Positions 27,478 through 36,077 of a stretch of 64,000 nucleotides of DNA are shown piece by piece. This DNA comes from Lactobacillus sp. ESL0680 (GTDB lineage Bacteria; Bacillota; Bacilli; Lactobacillales; Lactobacillaceae). Both the position numbers and the translations under genes were made by a program. How positions within the stretch are numbered: position 1 is the stretch's first letter; each line of letters starts with the position of its first letter. The DNA lies in contig NZ_CP113945.1 of assembly GCF_029392855.1 (NCBI RefSeq), positions 124,001 through 188,000 on the forward strand, read 5' to 3'. The notes under the pieces are model-generated. The model was not told the origin of the DNA. It saw nothing but the letters and a program-made list of their open reading frames with translations, and searched no databases.

Positions 27478-28671
27478 TTAGAAGTAAAGTCCAACAATTG
27501 TACCAGTTAGGATTGAAGCTAAAGTCGCACCTAAAAGTAGTTTCATTGAGAATTTAGAAACTAAAGTTCCAGATTTTTGGCTGATAGATCTGATTGAACC
27601 GGTAATAATCCCAATAACACTAAAGTTAGCAAATGACACTAGATAAGAAGAAATGATTGCATTTGCCTTTGGTGATAGAGTAGCTGCAATTTTATTTAAT
27701 TCACCTAATGCCACAAATTCGTTAGTTAAAATCTTGGTTGCCATCAAACCGCCGACTTTGGTAATGTCTGCTGCAGGTACACCCATCAGGTAGGCAATCG
27801 GGGCAAAGATATAACCCAAGAAGTTGGTAAAACTAATATGGAAAATCAGGGCAAAAGTATTATTTAAAAAGGTAATTAGGGCAACAAAGCCGATTAACAT
27901 AGCAGCAACAGTAACAGCTAGTTTGAAGCCGTCTTGAATGTAATTGCCGACAACTTGGAAGAATGGTTCTTTTTCAACGCCAGTTTCAATGTTGTTAACT
28001 GAAATAGTTTCTTCAGCTGAGACATCGTATGGATTAACGATACAAGAAACAATTAAGGCAGATAAGATATTGAGAAAGACGGCAGTTACTACGAACTTGC
28101 CGGGTACAAGCTGCATGTATGAAGCGAGTACAGCCGCAGAAACGGCACTCATGGCTGAGGCACAAATAGTGTAGAGCCGCTTTTCATCAAGCTTAGGAAT
28201 AATATCTTTAATTGTTAAGAAAACTTCAGGTTGACCTAAGATTGCAGTTGATACGGCAAAGTAACTTTCAAGTTCGCCCATGCCAGCTAATTTGTTAAGA
28301 ATAAATCCGGTCCACTTAATAATGAACGGTAAAATCTTAAGGTAGTTAAGAATCCCAACTAGTGCAGAAATGAACACGATTGGCATCAAAACATTAAGAA
28401 AGAAAACAGAAGCGCCTTTTTGAATAACTAGGCCGCCGAAGACAAAGTTGACACCGCCAGCGGCTTGAACCATTAACCAACTGAAGAAATTGGAAATGGC
28501 TGCCATCGTGCTGACCCCGCCGGAAGTTTTGAGACATAAGAACGAAATTATTAATTGCAAGATGAACATTACAGCCATTTTGCGGTATTTAATGTGCTTA
28601 CGATCATTGCTGACAAGCCAACCGATAACGAATACGAAGGCTAGACCAGTTAGTAAAAATAAAAATTGCAT
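27478..28671 (-). CDS. nupC: Concentrative nucleoside transporter (NupC/CNT family)
   Basis: A proton-coupled nucleoside importer of 397 residues with about ten membrane helices. CNT features include GLVIQKGASVFFLNVLMP, a GQPE loop (STAILGQPEVFLTIK), and TNEFVALGEL. It is divergent from the deoC-deoB-deoR-pdp operon. The shared 259-bp gap holds operator-like and cre-like sequences, so joint control with deoxynucleoside catabolism is likely. Confidence 0.93.
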   Translation of the reverse strand: MQFLFLLTGLAFVFVIGWLVSNDRKHIKYRKMAVMFILQLIISFLCLKTSGGVSTMAAISNFFSWLMVQAAGGVNFVFGGLVIQKGASVFFLNVLMPIVFISALVGILNYLKILPFIIKWTGFILNKLAGMGELESYFAVSTAILGQPEVFLTIKDIIPKLDEKRLYTICASAMSAVSAAVLASYMQLVPGKFVVTAVFLNILSALIVSCIVNPYDVSAEETISVNNIETGVEKEPFFQVVGNYIQDGFKLAVTVAAMLIGFVALITFLNNTFALIFHISFTNFLGYIFAPIAYLMGVPAADITKVGGLMATKILTNEFVALGELNKIAATLSPKANAIISSYLVSFANFSVIGIITGSIRSISQKSGTLVSKFSMKLLLGATLASILTGTIVGLYF

Positions 28672-28747
28672 ATTTTAACCTACTCTTACTTTTAACTATA
28701 AATATCTATTCAAAATTAATTATTGTATTAATGTATTGCTTTACTAA

Positions 28748-28763
28748 TAAGCGCTTACATTAA
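28748..28763. promoter_or_regulatory. cre-like CcpA site between nupC and deoC
   Basis: TAAGCGCTTACA gives the reverse-strand match ATGTAAGCGCTTATTA to WTGNAARCGNWWNCAW, with one mismatch. It lies about 77 bp upstream of the nupC start. Confidence 0.6.
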
Positions 28764-28809
28764 TTGCTATTAAGTGTACCATTATTTTTATCAATTGTAA
28801 ATATTTTTA

Positions 28810-28825
28810 TTGAAATTATGTTCAA
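28810..28825. promoter_or_regulatory. DeoR-type operator candidate
   Basis: TTGAA-N6-TTCAA, the same half-site and spacing as the Bacillus subtilis deo operator. It is placed between the divergent nupC and deoC genes. Confidence 0.55.
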
Positions 28826-28879
28826 AAAGTAAACATTTTCATCAGCAGAGCCTATTATACAAATGTTCAGGTAAAAGCA

Positions 28880-28921
28880 TTTACATTTGTAAAAAATGAG
28901 TTATACTTTAGGCGAAAGGAG
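28880..28921 (+). promoter_or_regulatory. Promoter and RBS of the deo operon
   Basis: TTTACA (28880-28885), a 16-nt spacer and TATACT (28902-28907). The -35 lies inside a perfect palindrome TTTACATTTGTAAA (28880-28893), a possible second operator. AAAGGAG at 28915-28921 sets the deoC start. Confidence 0.65.
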
Positions 28922-28930
28922 TTGTTAAAT

Positions 28931-29584
28931 ATGGATAAAACAACATTAGCAAAATATTTAGATCATACACTTTTGAAACCAAATGCAACTAAGGAGGATA
29001 TCATCCAGATTTGTAACGAGGCAAAGCAATACAATACGGCTTCTGTCTGTGTTAATTCTTACTGGGCAAAGCTTGTCACTGAGGAATTAGCAGGTTCAGA
29101 TGTTAATACCTGTTGCGTTGTTGGCTTTCCTTTGGGAGCAATGAGCAGCGAGGCAAAGGCATTTGAAGCTACAAAAGCAATTGCAGACGGTGCCGAAGAA
29201 ATTGATATGGTAATTAACATTGGTGAATTGATTGCTGGTAATGATGACGCCGTACTTGCTGATATTAAGGCAGTAGTTGCAGCTGTTCACCAAGAGAACA
29301 AGTTACTCAAGGTTATCATTGAAACTTCATTTCTTAACCACGATCAAAAAGTACGCGCTTGTGAACTTAGTGAAGAAGCAGGTGCTGACTTTGTTAAGAC
29401 TTCAACTGGTTTTAGTTCTGCAGGTGCAAAGGTAGAAGACGTTAAATTAATGCGTGAAGTTGTTGGCGACCGTTTAGGTGTTAAGGCATCCGGCGGCATT
29501 CATTCTTATGATGAAGCAATGGCAATGATTGATGCAGGTGCTAGTCGCTTGGGTGTTAGTGCAACCTTGCAAATTTTGTCTTAA
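28931..29584 (+). CDS. deoC: Deoxyribose-phosphate aldolase
   Basis: Cleaves 2-deoxyribose-5-phosphate to glyceraldehyde-3-phosphate and acetaldehyde. The 217-residue TIM barrel has the early LDHTLLKP motif, the Schiff-base lysine region (residue 150s, FVKTSTGF) and VKASGGI. The ATG at 28931 is 9 nt from AAAGGAG; an in-frame TTG at 28922 abuts the site and is rejected. It is the first gene of the deo operon. Confidence 0.96.
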   Translation: MDKTTLAKYLDHTLLKPNATKEDIIQICNEAKQYNTASVCVNSYWAKLVTEELAGSDVNTCCVVGFPLGAMSSEAKAFEATKAIADGAEEIDMVINIGELIAGNDDAVLADIKAVVAAVHQENKLLKVIIETSFLNHDQKVRACELSEEAGADFVKTSTGFSSAGAKVEDVKLMREVVGDRLGVKASGGIHSYDEAMAMIDAGASRLGVSATLQILS

Positions 29585-29603
29585 TTATAACGAGGCTTAA
29601 AAA

Positions 29604-30791
29604 ATGAAATATAAGCGTATTTTTGGGTTAGTAATGGACTCTATCGGTACTGGTGAAGCACCAGATGCCGCTGATTTTGATGATGTTGGTGCTGACACAT
29701 TAGGCCATATTGGCGAGTACTTTAAGGGCGAATTAAAGTTGCCTAATTTTGCCAAGTTAGGTTTGTCTAACTTGCGGGACACGCCAATTGCTGGTGTTCC
29801 TGTTCAAGATAAGCCGGTAGGCTACTTCGGTAAGATGAAAGAAGTATCTGTCGGTAAGGATAGTCTTGACGGCCATTGGGAAATGATGGAGATGCCGGTA
29901 ATGCAGGAATTAAGCTTTTTCCCGAATGGCTTTCCTGATGAATTATTAGACAAGATTGCGGCATTTTCAGGTCGTAAAATTGTCGGTAATCGTCCAGAAT
30001 CTGGAACAAAGATTATTGACGAATTGGGCGAGCACCAAATGGCAACGGGTGATTTGATTATCTACACTTCTGGTGATTCAGTCTTGCAAATTGCAGCCCA
30101 TGAAGACGTGATTCCCGTTGAGGAACTTTACCGTATTTCTCGTTATGCCAGAAGTTTGGTCAATGGTCCTAAGTATCGTGTTGGCCGAATAATTGCGCGG
30201 CCATATGTTGGCAGTGGTAAGGGTCACTTTACTAGAACTGCTAACCGGCATGATTTTACCCTAGAACCAACTGGAAAATCAGTTTTGGATTATTTGCAAG
30301 ATGCCGGTTACCACACAGTTGCTGTTGGTAAGACAATGGATATCTTTTCAGGTCATGGCATTGATGAAAATTACCATAATGAAAGCAATATGGACGGGAT
30401 GGATCATGTGGACCATGTAATGAAAGAAGACTTTACTGGTTTTTGTTTCATTAACTTAGTTGACTTTGATGCTATGTACGGTCATCGCCGAAATACAGCA
30501 GGTGATGGTGAAGCCTTGATGGCACTTGATAAGCGGTTAGGCACTGTAATGGCCAACATGCATGATGATGACTTGTTAATCATTACAGCTGACCATGGTA
30601 ATGACCCAACTTACAAGGGAACCGACCACACTAGAGAGTATGTGCCACTACTTGCTTATTCGCCAAGTATGAAGAACCCTGGCAGTTTAGGTACACGTGA
30701 GACCTTCTCTGATTTTGGTGCGACTGTTTTGGCCAACTTTGGTGTTAAGGGCAATGATGTTGGTACAAGTTTTTTAAATGATTTGCAATAA
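29604..30791 (+). CDS. deoB: Phosphopentomutase
   Basis: Converts (deoxy)ribose-1-phosphate to the 5-phosphate. An alkaline-phosphatase-superfamily metalloenzyme of 395 residues, with the start [16 protein letters not shown], a [10 protein letters not shown] segment near the phosphorylated threonine region, and the metal ligands in [20 protein letters not shown]. It follows deoC by 19 bp. The next gene has its own promoter. Confidence 0.96.
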   Translation: MKYKRIFGLVMDSIGTGEAPDAADFDDVGADTLGHIGEYFKGELKLPNFAKLGLSNLRDTPIAGVPVQDKPVGYFGKMKEVSVGKDSLDGHWEMMEMPVMQELSFFPNGFPDELLDKIAAFSGRKIVGNRPESGTKIIDELGEHQMATGDLIIYTSGDSVLQIAAHEDVIPVEELYRISRYARSLVNGPKYRVGRIIARPYVGSGKGHFTRTANRHDFTLEPTGKSVLDYLQDAGYHTVAVGKTMDIFSGHGIDENYHNESNMDGMDHVDHVMKEDFTGFCFINLVDFDAMYGHRRNTAGDGEALMALDKRLGTVMANMHDDDLLIITADHGNDPTYKGTDHTREYVPLLAYSPSMKNPGSLGTRETFSDFGATVLANFGVKGNDVGTSFLNDLQ

Positions 30792-30888
30792 AAATATTAG
30801 AGTAATTCTTTTGTAGCCAGTTTTAGTGATTAAGTAATGAAATCAATGTTTATCAGTTGTTTACTAGCACCATGCTTTAATATATAAG

Positions 30889-30916
30889 TTGGTTTTATAC
30901 AGGATTATGGTAAAAT
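30889..30916 (+). promoter_or_regulatory. Internal promoter before deoR
   Basis: TTGGTT (30889-30894), 16 nt, TAAAAT (30911-30916), in the 176-bp gap after deoB. No terminator hairpin is obvious in the gap, so read-through from deoCB is also possible. Confidence 0.5.
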
Positions 30917-30967
30917 TATTAGACTGAAGTCTGTTAGCAATAATTACGATAATAATGGAGAAATTAA

Positions 30968-31915
30968 ATGGCTGATAAATATGATAAAAAGAAATTGGCA
31001 CAGAGTGCGGCCATTGCTAGACTTTATTATGAAGATGACTTGGATCAAACTGAAATAGCAAAACAGGTTGGACTTTCACGGCCGACGGTTTCACGGTTAT
31101 TAAAATTAGCACGTGAAACAGGAGTGGTTAAGATTCAAATTTCTAATCCATTAATTAACGGAGACCATTTAAGTGATCGTTTATCCAAAAAATTTAATTG
31201 TAAAATTTCAGTTGTTCCCAGCAACTTTAATGGTGAATTAACAGCTCTTAATGGTGTTGGTGCTTATGCGGCACAATATCTAATGCGCTTGATTAAGCCG
31301 CATGATATTGTTGGCCTCGGCTGGGGCAAGACCATGCATGTGGTGACAACCAACTTGGAAAAGCGCGCTGTTTCTGACGTGCAGGTTGTTCAGCTCAAGG
31401 GCGGCGTCAATATCAATAATGAAGAGACTTACGCTGATGAGAGTGTGACCGAATTTGCCAATGCTATTGGTGCGGCCGCACACTTTTTACCGTTGCCGCC
31501 ATTTTTTGATAATAAAGTTACTAAAGAAATTGTTGAAAAAGATCGTTTTATTAACAAGACATTACAGCTTGGCCGGGCCGCAAACATTGCGGTCTATAGT
31601 GTTGGCACGGTGCGCAAAGATGCGCTGCTGTTTCAATTAGGCTACTTCAATAAAACGCAGAAAAAACAGCTGCAGGAAAAGGCAGTGGGTGATATTGTCT
31701 CACGCTTTATTGATCGTGATGGTAATATTGTTAGTCGCGGGCTTGATGAACGTACTGTCGGCATTGAACTGAGTGATTTAAAATCTAAGGAACATTCGAT
31801 TTTAGTTGCTAGCGGCATTTTAAAAGCGCCGGTTGTCTACGCCGTTATTAAAGCAGGATACGCAAACGAACTTATTTTAGATCAGGCAATTGCACAAGAA
31901 TTACTCACCTATTAA
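30968..31915 (+). CDS. deoR: SorC-family sugar-phosphate-responsive regulator (DeoR type)
   Basis: A 315-residue regulator. The N-terminal helix-turn-helix is in LDQTEIAKQVGLSRPTVSRLLK (about residues 25-46), and the C-terminal SorC sugar-binding domain shows GLGWGKTMH. It resembles Bacillus subtilis DeoR, which represses dra-nupC-pdp and is relieved by deoxyribose-5-phosphate. Its place between deoB and pdp, and the matching operator in the nupC-deoC gap, support that role. Confidence 0.85.
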   Translation: MADKYDKKKLAQSAAIARLYYEDDLDQTEIAKQVGLSRPTVSRLLKLARETGVVKIQISNPLINGDHLSDRLSKKFNCKISVVPSNFNGELTALNGVGAYAAQYLMRLIKPHDIVGLGWGKTMHVVTTNLEKRAVSDVQVVQLKGGVNINNEETYADESVTEFANAIGAAAHFLPLPPFFDNKVTKEIVEKDRFINKTLQLGRAANIAVYSVGTVRKDALLFQLGYFNKTQKKQLQEKAVGDIVSRFIDRDGNIVSRGLDERTVGIELSDLKSKEHSILVASGILKAPVVYAVIKAGYANELILDQAIAQELLTY

Positions 31916-31932
31916 TAATGAGGTGAGAAGCC

Positions 31933-33231
31933 ATGAGAATGGTAGATATAATTGATAAAAAGAGAAATAAGCAAGAATTAACCGACGCTGAAATTCAATT
32001 CTTTGTTGATGGTGTAGTCAGCGGTGAAATTCCGGACTATCAGACAAGCGCGTTGTTGATGGCGATTTTCTTTAATAATATGACTGACCATGAGCGTTCA
32101 ACGTTAACCCTAGATATGATGAATTCCGGCGATCATTTGGACTTGTCTGGGATTCCGGGGATTAAAGTTGATAAGCACTCAACTGGTGGTGTTGGCGACA
32201 AGGTTAGTTTGCCGCTAGCAGCAATGGTTGCGGCTGTTGGGATTCCGGTACCAATGATTTCTGGACGCGGTTTAGGTCATACTGGTGGTACGCTTGATAA
32301 GCTAGAAGCAATTCCTGGCTTCAAGGTGGAGATTGGCGAGCAAGACTTTATTGACCAGGTTAAGCAGGAAAAGCTGGCAATCATTGGTGCTACAGGTAAT
32401 ATTGCACCGGCAGACAAGAAGATTTATGCTTTGCGGGATGTCACTGATACTGTTGATTCAATTCCGTTAATTGCCAGTTCAATTATGAGTAAAAAAATCG
32501 CATCAGGAACTGATGCGCTGGTAATTGATGTTAAGACCGGTTCAGGTGCCTTTATGAAGACTTTGCCAGAGTCTGAAGAATTGGCACATGCCTTAGTGGA
32601 AATTGGTAAGGGTGTCGGCATGAAGTGCATGGCCCTGATTTCTGATATGAACCAACCACTAGGCAACAAGGTCGGTAATACTTTAGAAATTGAAGAAACG
32701 CTTGACCTGCTTAAGGGCAATGGTCCACAAGACCTACTTGACTTAGTCTTAACTCTTGGCAGTTACATGGTTGTTTTGGGTCAAAAGGCAGAGACAGTTG
32801 AAGAAGCTCGCCAGAAGCTTGAGAAAACAATTGCTGATGGGTCAGCTTTAGATCGGTTTAAGGCAATGGTAATTGCTCAAGGCGGCGATAGCAGTGTGAT
32901 TGATGATTACAGTGTTATGCCGCACGCGCAATTTAAGATTGAACTGCCTGCTAAGCAAGATGGTTATTTAGCACAATTGTCAGCTGATGAAGTTGGGATT
33001 GCCAGCATGAAACTTGGTGGCGGTCGTGAAAAGGCCGACGATCAGCTTGACTATGGTGTTGGAATCGAATTGCACAAGAAGGTTGGCGACAAGGTCAAGA
33101 AGGGCGAATCCTTATTGACTATTCATGCCGATAGTTCAGATGTTGCTGAAGTTCAAGAGATGCTTTACAATTGCATCAAAATTGCGGATGAGGCTAAGCC
33201 TTACCAAATGATTTATGAAGTAATTGAATAA
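31933..33231 (+). CDS. pdp: Pyrimidine-nucleoside phosphorylase
   Basis: Phosphorolysis of uridine, thymidine and deoxyuridine to base and (deoxy)ribose-1-phosphate, which DeoB then uses. The 432 residues carry the phosphate-binding KHSTGGVGDKVS motif and the C-terminal PYNP domain. ATG at 31933 (MRMVDII) is 5 nt after GAGGTGAG; ATG at 31939 is also possible. It is 17 bp downstream of deoR. Confidence 0.95.
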   Translation: MRMVDIIDKKRNKQELTDAEIQFFVDGVVSGEIPDYQTSALLMAIFFNNMTDHERSTLTLDMMNSGDHLDLSGIPGIKVDKHSTGGVGDKVSLPLAAMVAAVGIPVPMISGRGLGHTGGTLDKLEAIPGFKVEIGEQDFIDQVKQEKLAIIGATGNIAPADKKIYALRDVTDTVDSIPLIASSIMSKKIASGTDALVIDVKTGSGAFMKTLPESEELAHALVEIGKGVGMKCMALISDMNQPLGNKVGNTLEIEETLDLLKGNGPQDLLDLVLTLGSYMVVLGQKAETVEEARQKLEKTIADGSALDRFKAMVIAQGGDSSVIDDYSVMPHAQFKIELPAKQDGYLAQLSADEVGIASMKLGGGREKADDQLDYGVGIELHKKVGDKVKKGESLLTIHADSSDVAEVQEMLYNCIKIADEAKPYQMIYEVIE

Positions 33232-33233
33232 TT

Positions 33234-33281
33234 AAAAATAGCGTAATTAGATTGCACGCCAGTCTGATTGACGCTATTTTT
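33234..33281 (+). terminator. Terminator of the deo/pdp operon
   Basis: AAAAATAGCGT pairs with ACGCTATTTTT across a 26-nt loop. Confidence 0.8.
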
Positions 33282-33282
33282 A

Positions 33283-33348
33283 TTGGCGAAAAGTCTAAAA
33301 AAGTCTAAAATAAAAATCAAAGTCTAAAAAAGTCTAAAAGGAGAATTT
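33283..33348 (+). promoter_or_regulatory. Promoter with four phased AGTCTAAAA repeats
   Basis: AGTCTAAAA occurs at 33292, 33302, 33321 and 33331, spaced 10, 19 and 10 bp, so all face the same side of the helix. A promoter (TTGGCG 33283-33288, 17 nt, TAAAAT 33306-33311) sits among them. Two repeats lie in the spacer/-10 and two near the predicted start point. GGAG is at 33340-33343. Confidence 0.6.
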
Positions 33349-34419
33349 ATGATTAATCCGTTTAATCCGACTTTTGGTGATGTACCGCCAATTTTTTTGG
33401 ATAAAAACAAGCAGGTAAATGATTTAGTAAAATTAATTAAGGAAAGCCAATTTTCACGATCGTTTTTTATCACCGGTGTCCGTGGTTCTGGCAAAACAGC
33501 ATATTTAACACAATTAGCTAAACAATTTAAACAAGACGACAATTGTTATTATGTTGATTTACTTAATCGTAATGGGATTTTGACGAGCTTGGCACATAAG
33601 TTAGATCATCGGGTTCACTCTAAAGCAAATAGGCTATTTAATAGTATTAATTCTTTGAGTTTGGGTGGTGTATCAGTTAGTCGCGAAATTGAGGTTCCTG
33701 AAGTTGATGAGATTTTGGAAGACTTAATGTCCGAAATTAAGCAACAAGGAAAGTTTGTGGTTGTCACGATTGATGAGGTAACTAATTCTAAGGCAATTCA
33801 AGACTTTGCCCAGGTTTATAATTCACTTAAGCGAGCTGAATATCCAATTTATGTTGTAATGACCGGATTGCCTGACCTTATTTTGGATATTCAAAATGAA
33901 GATAAACTGACTTTTTTGTTGCGTTCAGAAAAAATAGTGATGATGTCGTTGAACGCTGCAGATATGGTGAATACTTATCAAAAAGTCTTTGCGTGTTCCT
34001 TAACTGTTGCAAACAAAATGGCACAGATGACTAAGGGTTACTCTTATGGCTTTCAATTATTGGGTTGGCTGTATTTTGAAGAGTTAAATGGCCGTGAACC
34101 AACTATAGAAGTATTAAATGAAGTTAAAGTACAATATCAACTAAAGCTTTTTGAAAATGCTTATCAAAAAATTTTGATGGGCTTGTCGGAAAATGACCGT
34201 CAATATTTGATAAATGTTAATGACCATTGTAAGTTCAGTGATGTTGTTGCCAAAATGAAAAAGACTAAGGGTTATGTCTCACAATATCGGCGTCGAGCAT
34301 TAGAGCGGCAGTTAATTACTCCAAGTGGTCATGGTTATGTTGATTATACGTTGCCATTTTTTGGTGAATATTTAAAGCAAACCCAAAATCCAGATTCGGT
34401 ATATTATTTGGGCTATTAA
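33349..34419 (+). CDS. AAA+ ATPase with C-terminal winged-helix-like domain
   Basis: A 356-residue cytoplasmic ATPase. Walker A is GVRGSGKT (residues 43-50), Walker B VVVTIDEV with Asp142 and Glu143, and a sensor-1-like stretch MTGLPD follows. The last 75 residues (around KTKGYVSQYRRRALERQLITPSG) look like a winged helix. The order AAA+ then winged helix recalls Orc1/Cdc6-like and archaeal-type ATPases, and TniB/ExeA-like proteins are an alternative. No function is known. It may bind the phased repeats in front of it. The last codons (YYLGY) are part of a 27-bp repeat found again at 35275-35301. Confidence 0.75.
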   Translation: MINPFNPTFGDVPPIFLDKNKQVNDLVKLIKESQFSRSFFITGVRGSGKTAYLTQLAKQFKQDDNCYYVDLLNRNGILTSLAHKLDHRVHSKANRLFNSINSLSLGGVSVSREIEVPEVDEILEDLMSEIKQQGKFVVVTIDEVTNSKAIQDFAQVYNSLKRAEYPIYVVMTGLPDLILDIQNEDKLTFLLRSEKIVMMSLNAADMVNTYQKVFACSLTVANKMAQMTKGYSYGFQLLGWLYFEELNGREPTIEVLNEVKVQYQLKLFENAYQKILMGLSENDRQYLINVNDHCKFSDVVAKMKKTKGYVSQYRRRALERQLITPSGHGYVDYTLPFFGEYLKQTQNPDSVYYLGY

Positions 34420-34427
34420 TTATAATT
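34401..34427 (+). repeat. 27-bp direct repeat, left copy (ATPase 3' end)
   Basis: This covers the last five codons and stop of the ATPase gene plus a few bases. It matches 35275-35301 at 26 of 27 positions. Confidence 0.85.
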
Positions 34428-34546
34428 TTTGTGTTTATATAGTCTAGTTAAATGGCTGAAAAATATTATTAGAAATTCGATTAATTTTGTATAAAATTAG
34501 TAGTAAGATTAATAAAATTAAATAGATTATAGAAGGAACATGAGGA

Positions 34547-35257
34547 ATGAAACAGAGAAAATTTTTAGCTCTATTATGTATAGTAGTGTTAGCCATAAGT
34601 AGCATTGGAATGGAGAATATAGTAGTTTCTAAAACGGTTCAAGCTGCTAAAGAAGAATATGTGTCAATATTTAATACTGATAACTATGATACAAACAAAA
34701 AGGGCTTAACTTATGCTACAAAAGTTTCTAAGGATAAGGTTAAAACGAATCAGAAACATTCTACTGTAGTAGGAAATAAGTATGGATTTGTAAAGCCATT
34801 TAATATTCCAAAGTCATGGCGTGGAAACTGGTACGATAAAAACGGATTGGCCCAGAAGTTGACAGCAAATGCGTATAACATTGAAGGAATAATTACGAAT
34901 AGAATATGGATTGTTGGAAAAGTTAAGGGAACAAATAAATATCCTTGGCAAATAGCTGATAGATTGAATAAAAAATATCCAAGAGCGTATATTCATGATG
35001 CTCGAGGAACATGGAGGTATGTATCAGGTTTAAATTTAATCATTACTAGTCCAGTAACAGAAAAATCAGTTATAAAAGATGGATTTGCTTTTACATGTCA
35101 TAAAGAACAAGTTTCTGGAGAAGTTCAATCAGTTTATTTTGATGTTAATGCGAAAACAGGAAAAGTAAAAGATCAACTATTTAAAACTAAGCAATTAGCT
35201 AAAGAGTATGCTCATCATAAATTTTCTGATATGCATTACTCATCGAAATTTAAATAA
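34547..35257 (+). CDS. Secreted protein of unknown function
   Basis: A 236-residue protein with a clear signal peptide (basic start MKQRK, hydrophobic core, probable cut after VQA near residue 33) and no membrane anchor or wall-sorting motif. The segment IPKSWRGNWYDKNG resembles the P-x-x-(F/W)-R-G-x-W-Y motif seen in many lactobacillus extracellular proteins. The gene is visibly more AT-rich than its neighbours, lies alone, and is bracketed by a 27-bp direct repeat, which suggests separate acquisition. An RBS-like GAAGGAA precedes the ATG by several bases. Confidence 0.75.
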   Translation: MKQRKFLALLCIVVLAISSIGMENIVVSKTVQAAKEEYVSIFNTDNYDTNKKGLTYATKVSKDKVKTNQKHSTVVGNKYGFVKPFNIPKSWRGNWYDKNGLAQKLTANAYNIEGIITNRIWIVGKVKGTNKYPWQIADRLNKKYPRAYIHDARGTWRYVSGLNLIITSPVTEKSVIKDGFAFTCHKEQVSGEVQSVYFDVNAKTGKVKDQLFKTKQLAKEYAHHKFSDMHYSSKFK

Positions 35258-35274
35258 TGTTTTAGGAGTAGTAA

Positions 35275-35301
35275 ATATTATTTAGGCTATTAATTATAAT
35301 T
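35275..35301 (+). repeat. 27-bp direct repeat, right copy
   Basis: This would encode the same tail (Tyr-Tyr-Leu-Gly-Tyr-stop) as the ATPase gene, but no ATPase sequence precedes it. It differs from the left copy at one base. Confidence 0.85.
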
Positions 35302-35310
35302 ATTCTTAGT

Positions 35311-35347
35311 AAAAAACGACAGCCCCTATAAAGAGCTGTCGTTTTTT
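35311..35347. terminator. Bidirectional terminator between the secreted gene and thiW
   Basis: AAAAAACGACAGC/GCTGTCGTTTTTT with an 11-nt loop. Its right edge abuts the thiW stop. Confidence 0.9.
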
Positions 35348-35857
35348 CTAGAAAAATAATTGCTGGATTTTTTGGAATTGCTTGGCCTTGTTTAGGCTTA
35401 ATAGAACAATAGTGGCAACTACTGATCCAATAATAGCAGCCCCGATAAAACGCGGGGTGTAAACGAACCAATACAGGTTATTGGAGCTGCCTGTGAACCA
35501 GACCATGACTGGGTAAGAAAGCAGCGAGCCGATAATTCCGGTGCCGATAATTTCGCCGAGACAAGCTGCCCAAATTTTGCCGGTTAACTTATATAAAATT
35601 CCGGCTAATACTGCACCAAAGATAGCACCAGTTAGTGCCAGTGGCGGAATTCCCATGATTAACATTCTGATAATTCCACACAAGGTTGCCATAATTGTCA
35701 CGTAAACGGGCCCCAGCATGGTAGCGCCAATAATGTTGATAACACTAGACATGGGCGCCATTCCTTCCACGCGAAAGATGGGCGATAATACCACGTCTAG
35801 TGCAATCATAATCGCCAAAATAGTAAGTTTTTCTGTCTGTTTTCTCTTATTAGTCAT
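35348..35857 (-). CDS. thiW: ECF transporter S component ThiW (thiamine precursor)
   Basis: A 169-residue membrane protein with about five or six helices and the ThiW pattern (FRVEGMAPMSSVINIIGATMLGP). ThiW proteins are thought to import the thiazole precursor of thiamine. A TPP riboswitch directly upstream on the same strand strongly supports a thiamine-linked role. No other thi gene is in the window. RBS AGGGAG precedes the ATG. It depends on the shared EcfAA'T module encoded elsewhere. Confidence 0.92.
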   Translation of the reverse strand: MTNKRKQTEKLTILAIMIALDVVLSPIFRVEGMAPMSSVINIIGATMLGPVYVTIMATLCGIIRMLIMGIPPLALTGAIFGAVLAGILYKLTGKIWAACLGEIIGTGIIGSLLSYPVMVWFTGSSNNLYWFVYTPRFIGAAIIGSVVATIVLLSLNKAKQFQKIQQLFF

Positions 35858-35888
35858 TTCTAACTCCCTACTTCTAACAAGCGTCTAC

Positions 35889-36006
35889 AAAAAAATCCCA
35901 TTCGCACATAGCGAACGGGATTTTGCTTAATTAGCCTATCCCTTGCGCTAGTATTATCTAGATCAGGTTCATGGGTTTAATCTCAGCTTAAATAAGCACC
36001 CCATAG
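35889..36006 (-). promoter_or_regulatory. TPP riboswitch with terminator platform, controlling thiW
   Basis: On the minus strand the THI element runs from about 36006 to 35935: GGGGTGC, CTGAGA, ACCC, GAACCTGATCTAG, TAATACTAGCG and AGGGA are all present in order. Then comes an intrinsic terminator, AATCCCGTTCGC/GCGAATGGGATT plus T run (about 35924-35889), the likely off-switch when thiamine pyrophosphate is bound. Confidence 0.96.
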
Positions 36007-36077
36007 ACTCTTGTATATTAATGTTAATTTGATTATAGACTTTCAATGATGAAAAAGAAAGCATAAATTCTATTTTC

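Noticed and set aside
33292..33339. The AGTCTAAAA repeats as a CRISPR array
   Set aside because: The units are 9 bp with 1-10 bp between them, there are no spacers of CRISPR size and no cas genes.
34401..35301. A transposon or IS carrying the secreted gene
   Set aside because: The flanking repeats are direct, not inverted, and no transposase or integrase ORF is present; kept only as a repeat-bracketed cassette.
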